Positions 58,891 to 64,000 of a stretch of DNA of 64,000 nt are shown one piece after another; the first letter of the stretch is position 1; each line of letters begins with the position of its first letter. The stretch comes from Augochlora pura. Taxonomy: Eukaryota; Arthropoda; Insecta; Hymenoptera; Halictidae. A model generated the notes under the pieces. The model was not told the DNA's origin and did not search any database. It saw only the letters and a program-made list of their open reading frames with translations. The stretch lies in NCBI RefSeq assembly GCF_028453695.1, contig NC_135781.1, forward strand, positions 20,087,640 to 20,151,639, given 5' to 3'. The translations under genes were made by a program, and so were the position numbers.

Positions 58891-59400
58891 TCAGCGTTCC
58901 TTCAATTAATCGCGTCAGCGTGTATCGTGTTTCCACATGCTTTGAAAATGGTAATATCACCTCTCGTAGGTTAGTGCAAGTGGGCGTTTCATGAGAATGG
59001 ACTGAGAGAATTTAAGTAGAATCTTCTGCACATAAAATTATTTTCCAGAGCGCTGGGATCCGATGCGCCAGCGTCACCGTTGCACAATGTTCAGCGGGTG
59101 TATTGAAACGAAATTTCACGGTATCAATATTTAACGGTTGCCGTGTAATCCGGCTTTTTATCAATACAATGCCTCCGGTTCCTCAATTTATTGTCTCAGG
59201 CTTATTCCGCTCGAGTTCTCGGTTATTCGCTGAAGTTTGCAATGGGTGATATCGACGTTCCAGTTTAACGGTTGAAGTCTTCATCAACTCGCGATCGAGA
59301 AATTGTGCGGTTAGATCGTGGAACTTGGAGGCAAGTCGATATTGAAAGAAGCTATTAGAGCATTAGGGGAAAATGGATGAACGTGTACTGTCGAGTCCTT
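58891..59400. other. GC-rich block 25, candidate regulatory DNA
   Basis: Moderately CpG-rich with TTAATCGCGTC-type words. No coding seen. Confidence 0.3.
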
Positions 59401-61000
59401 TAGCTATCAAGTTTGGCCATCTCTTTTGTAACTGGAGACACTTGTTCCTTGCACGTTCCCGATTCCTCGTGTCTCATCTTCAAGTTTTCCATAAATACCG
59501 TCTTATCGCATTCTGTATGAGCCACTTTTCACAACCAGCTGAAACGGTTCTGCAACACCTGACGAAAGAAACTCATGCACCTTTAAAGCACAATAACTTT
59601 AAATTTGAAGCAATAATTAGAAATTCTAAAGAGTGTTAAGAAGACTAGTTTACTGCACAGGATGTGAGAAAAAGTTACGCTATAGATATATATCGCACTT
59701 TTCGATCGACAGTGATGTGTTAATAAAACTTTTCGCAAAAGTAACCTTGACAATTTTTTCAAGAACAAATTTTTTTAGGATTGCATTCTATTCTAGTCAT
59801 CGAGAGAAACAAACTTGCGAAAGGAACCACATATCCTATAATAAATATATCTTGTACTAGATAGATCTTATAGTAGATCCTATAGTAAATATCCACATAT
59901 CCTTAATTATTTTACATTAAATACATAGCTAACAATCAATAGCGCCATTCTAATTATTCTAGTAATTGCCGCTGCATATTATTGGAAATAGAATCAAACA
60001 AATAAAAATTGGAATGCAATTATAAGATGTAAGGTTCAAAGTTAATCTTGTCTCCATGTTTTTAAAAATGTATTGGTCATACTTAATACTAATTCAAACG
60101 ACAGATACATTTTGGCTAATATTATGTATTAACCATGCTTGCGCGCCAATTTCAATGTGGCCACTATTGTTTGCCAAGCACCTTTGTAATATAAGTAATA
60201 TATTTAAATACTGATATATTTATTTATATATTTGTGATAGAAGTTATTATAAATAGAACTCAATCAGCTAATGATCAATGTTAAATTAAAACGGTCCCTT
60301 TTGCAAGTTTACTCCTCTCTCAATGAGTAAGTTAGGATGCACGCATAAAAAATCTAACCCTGAAAAAAAAATGATCAGGGCCATTTTTGCGGAAAGTTTT
60401 ATTAACAAATCTCCATCGATCTAAAGGTGTAGAAAATGTCTATGATAGCCATGACATAACCTTTTCTTACACCCTGTGCAATGACTAAAACTAGTTTTTA
60501 AATTTTGTTATTACTTGTACTGACAAAGGACTTGTTTTTTAATTTTTTTATCTGAACCTGGAACGCAAATTCGAAAAATTCACTTTATAGATCTGTCGTG
60601 TATATTATACACTTTGTCGAACAGCATCAAATCGTTGTAAAATAAAAGAAAATATAAAAACGCTACGAACTTATTCCCTAACCCCAATATATACATAAGT
60701 GGTTTCAAATTGCAAGCCTTCAAATTGTAAGCCTAAAGGAAGTGCAGCGTTTGACCCCCAAGTGGATTACAAACCGCGGTACATGTATAATAAAACATTA
60801 CGCTATTTTCTACAGAGGTGTCTGCTGGAGAGTCCGTCACTTTTTTACAAAATATTACAATACTTGGATAACATATATATTCAATCATTTATTGTGAAAG
60901 TATTTTCATGATTAGAATAGTTTAAAGAGAAAAATGTGATACGGGTCATCTACACCAGCACAATATGTTTAATCATATTCAGGTTTTTTCTTATTTGCTT
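59401..61000. other. AT-rich noncoding stretch
   Basis: A small tandem CAAATTG(C/T)AAGCC occurs twice near 60706-60733. No gene or transposon recognised. Confidence 0.4.
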
Positions 61001-62540
61001 CTCGTCGCGAACACGAGTAAGTTTATACAGAAATCCTGCGGTCAATAACGTGCAAGCGACGAGTGTTGAGAACGGAAAAGAAAGATCGATCGCAAAATAG
61101 ATAGTTTCGAGGCGAATTTCGAGGCACGATCTTCCGCAAGCAATTCCAATCTCGCGAAAGCATATAATTCTTTAACAAATAGCCCCGCCGACGGTTCCCG
61201 GCGAAATTCTTCTAGAACACAGTTCGGAGTCCCGTTCCTCCCGGAGCACTCGAAACGCTGTAAAATGGGAGTCGCGGCCACAATTCTCGCAGCCGGGCGA
61301 TTCTCGGTTTCCGAAGGAGCGGAGCGGAGGCGCGCCAGCGTTTCCTTATTGCCCCGCTCTTATTGTCTGTTTACAAGCCGGCATCGACCCCATTAATAAA
61401 GCTTGGGAAGGATGGGCGGAACTCTACAAGCTTTTAATTTCACGGGAAAGCGTGCAGGCCGGGCGAAAGCGTGGGTGGAAGAGGACCGCGGGAAACTGAT
61501 CCCACTCCGTTAGTCGGCCAGCGTTCAAGTAGTCACGGGGGTCTTTAATAAAGTGAACTTTAAGGCCAGCTCTCGCGCGGAGATAAACTTTAACGCGGGC
61601 CACCGTCTCTCACGGGCCGAGGAAATGGCTGTGCGAGGACGAGTGCTGGCGCGCCAACAAGTTTCTGAGCGTAAGTTTGCGGCAGCGCGCGGCTGAGGGC
61701 TCCGCGAGACGGTGTTCGCGAGGACGACGACGGCGGTGGCGGCGGCGGCGGCGGTGGCGGAATGGCCCGGTTATCCGGAGAAAAGAGAGCGACGGGATAG
61801 TTTTCCGTTAGTTACCGGCGTTGATCCCGCGACGAAATGTTTGTTATGTGGAGCAGAACGACTCCGGGAAAGTTGCTTGCCCCCGCAGTTTACACTTTAC
61901 ACTTTGCTCTCTCGGCGAGAGCGCCGCCCGACCGGAACACGCCGTTGCCCAAATATTTCGCTCGCCGCGCGTACAAAACGGTACCCGCGATAAATCGAAA
62001 GAGCCAAAGAGACGAACTGCCATGCTCCGCACGGAATGGTCGCGTAGAGAGAGAAAGAGACCCATGGCCCTTTGAAAATACACTCAACGAGCGGAGGCTC
62101 CTCTTTCAGCGAGCTCCCAACGACACGCCGCAGCTTCGAGAGCTGCTTCAACATTTTTCCGAGCTGTTGAGCTCGGACCGACCGATTCGCTTCTCCCCGT
62201 GTGTTTCTTCGACGTCGGAATCAATTCGACCTAGTTTTTGCAAGAGCGTCGATGCGATGTCAAACATCCATCGCTTTCTGTTCCCCGACGGTCTTTTTTC
62301 TGTTTAGCCAATACTCGACGTCTTCGTTTAATTACGTAAACGCCTTGCAACGCTTCGGTAACACACTCCCGTGCGAAATTAAAGGATCACATATCGTCGA
62401 CCAAGTGTTGTCGATGTTCTCGCACTCGGCGACGGGGGATTTTGACAAGGTTGCCTCCAATAGTCGATAACGTTTCTCTGGTTACAGTGGAAGCGACCAC
62501 AGGTGAACTCGTGTTACAGTTGGGATATAGTGCTTCTGTT
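61001..62540. other. GC/CpG-rich block 26, candidate regulatory DNA
   Basis: The longest CpG-rich block, with GGC/GGT triplets at 61722-61760. Frames of 65-156 codons occur in several phases on both strands between 61712 and 62307, a sign of rare stops and not of coding. At 61625 an ATG in good context is followed by 15 codons and GCGTAAGT, a conceivable short first exon, unsupported. Confidence 0.35.
61722..61760. repeat. (GGC/GAC)n triplet tract
   Basis: GACGACGACGGC followed by GGC and GGT triplets. Confidence 0.85.
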
Positions 62541-62644
62541 TTGTTAACGTCAGCCGTTTCTCTCTTTCTCTCTCTCTTTTTAACAGTGAAATCTTATATG
62601 AGATTTGTTAATATTTTAAATACCTCTCTTTTTTACTTAGTAAA

Positions 62645-63260
62645 CAACAATTTCATTCAAAAAAGTTATGCACCTTTTGCTACTTCCAAAATATGCGTTA
62701 ACAGATTTTTCAGTAACCAAAATTGCGCTATTTAAATGATATAGTATGTAGTACATTTACTTATTGCCTGGAGATTTGAATATATACTTTTTATATAAAA
62801 ATGTGCAAGAAAATTGAATTATTTTTTTTAGATATTAACCTTTATTAACTCTAGTAATCAACGAGTGATTTCGCTTCATTTTTTAAACATCTTCTTCGCG
62901 TAATATCAATTTAGATTTTAACTTTAGCACAGATTTCTGCAGGTCAGCGGAAAATGAAGACAAATTTTTCAAAATGAAACGAAATTACTCGTTTGCTATT
63001 GGATTTAGGAACAATAAAAGTCAATACTTTTTTTACTCAGAATTCGATATTCTTCCATATTCTGATATAAAAATAGAGTATTTCATTCAAGAAAAGGAAA
63101 TTAATCTTCAAATCTCCGGAACGACTCCACCTATAAAAAAATTAATGCACTACATATTATGTCCCTTGAAACCACGCAACTGTTGTATTGACAAAATTGT
63201 TGCCCACTGCATATTTTGGTAATAAAAGCAACTCCACAAGTTGCTTGGACCACCCTTATA
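62645..63260. mobile_element. Foldback-family element, copy 3
   Basis: The right end ACAAGTTGCTTGGACCACCC matches the right ends of 21078 and 50984. Interior words on the left (CTTCCAAAATATGCG, GTAGTACATTTACTTATTG, CTGGAGATTTGAA, AACGAGTGATTTCGCTTC) face their inverses on the right (63210-62985), so the ~600-bp element folds about a centre near 62910. The left boundary is decayed and approximate. The plus frame 62974-63222 lies in the right arm and is not a gene. Confidence 0.75.
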
Positions 63261-64000
63261 TAAAAGGGTGGATGCACTATATGTACTCTTTTCATAAACA
63301 GAAATTATAACTATTGAAGAAACTCGAAATATCACAACACACTTTGGTATTAGTCCATAAGTATATAACATATATAATATAAAAATATATAAACTACAAA
63401 CATGGAAATGTCCAGTGGCAATTGAAAGCTTAACTTACAGAGATCGTAAATCAATTTGGTACTTTCGATATCATACAGGTTGCCACTAAATCTCTCGTCT
63501 TTAATTATTTGAGTCCCAAAGGCATTGAAAAAACAAGTTCGAAAAATTAACTGGAAACGTTAAAAACAATAATGAAAAAATTGTTCAAGAATTGTCTTTT
63601 CAACACAATATTTGAACAACCCAATCGCCCTGCTTGGAATTCAAACGATTAAGATTATAATCGCATTTAGAATTATTTGTAACTCCGACGCAGAAAATTA
63701 GCCTTAAATAAAAGACTTTGGACATCTTTTGCTTTTCAACCCATTTTTGATATCATATACCTAATTGATCCAGTTTCATCTGATTACGTGACGCAAATAC
63801 TGTGTCTTCGGATGCTGGAAATATAATAAATATATTGCACTGTTTGTTTCATCGGTGTAGAATAAGTTAAACGTTACTTGGTTTAATGTAACTTCGTGGA
63901 AACCAATTGTAGAACAATTCGCACGTGCTCATTTTAAAATACAAAGTTACACTTTTCCGGATTCTTTGTTCATTTGTGTCAGAAATGTTTTTGCTTCATG
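63261..64000. other. AT-rich noncoding stretch to the window end
   Basis: Nothing recognised. Confidence 0.4.

Noticed and set aside
61625..61675. Possible short first coding exon (ATG, 15 codons, GCGTAAGT)
   Set aside because: Same reason. Good start context is not enough without a downstream exon or transcript.
61712..62307. Cluster of 65-156-codon frames on both strands
   Set aside because: At least seven overlapping frames in one GC-rich block; this is the signature of rare stop codons and not of genes.
1..64000. CRISPR arrays, operons, bacterial promoters or Shine-Dalgarno sites
   Set aside because: No regularly spaced direct repeats and no prokaryote-like gene packing; the sequence is eukaryotic in every visible respect.

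Overview
The window reads as nuclear DNA of an insect, most likely a hymenopteran such as a bee, though this is inference from style only. Grounds: strong alternation between AT-rich stretches and compact GC-rich blocks that keep abundant CpG, frequent (CT)n/(GA)n tracts, a mariner (DD34D) element whose protein resembles copies common in bees and ants, and many short TTAA-ended elements. No host gene, rRNA, tRNA or CRISPR array could be identified. The longest open frames are chance frames in GC-rich or simple-sequence DNA, so the 64 kb look like a gene desert or the inside of very large introns.

Layout: about 26 GC/CpG-rich blocks of 0.3-1.8 kb (near 1.1-2.2, 4.2-5.1, 6.9-7.6, 9.2-9.9, 10.9-12.0, 13.1-14.4, 15.5-16.2, 17.0-17.7, 19.0-20.0, 22.1-23.0, 24.4-25.5, 27.4-28.2, 30.5-31.4, 32.1-32.9, 33.5-34.4, 36.4-38.2, 40.1-41.1, 46.0-46.7, 47.1-48.4, 49.1-50.1, 51.3-52.4, 53.2-53.8, 54.5-55.4, 57.7-58.0, 58.9-59.4 and 61.0-62.5 kb) alternate with AT-rich DNA. 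The blocks contain homeodomain-type TAATTA cores, microsatellites and one ~40-bp motif present twice (27.9 and 32.3 kb). They are candidate cis-regulatory DNA.

The AT-rich DNA holds the mobile elements. Seen directly: a 1158-bp mariner with near-perfect ends and a broken transposase (29228-30385); a 343-bp solo LTR with a 4-bp target duplication (10500-10842); a degraded piggyBac transposase C-terminus (39076-39270, minus); more than a dozen 180-490-bp TTAA-flanked inverted-repeat elements in about seven families (called T1-T7 here); a foldback family with TATACAGGGTGGTCC-type ends (20131-21078, 50714-50984, 62645-63260); a palindromic TA-flanked element (56108-56395); and a 203-bp element with TTAT flanks (7901-8103). 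The most informative place is 20131-21078, where a T1 element sits in one arm of a foldback element. The other arm still shows the empty TTAA site, which supports TTAA-targeted (piggyBac-type) insertion.

Also present: a 45-bp in-frame tandem repeat (39390-39508), a 135-bp tandem duplication (57430-57700) beside a 160-codon open frame of unknown meaning, and long polypurine/polypyrimidine, poly-C, CGG-type and AAT tracts. The window cannot name the host locus.
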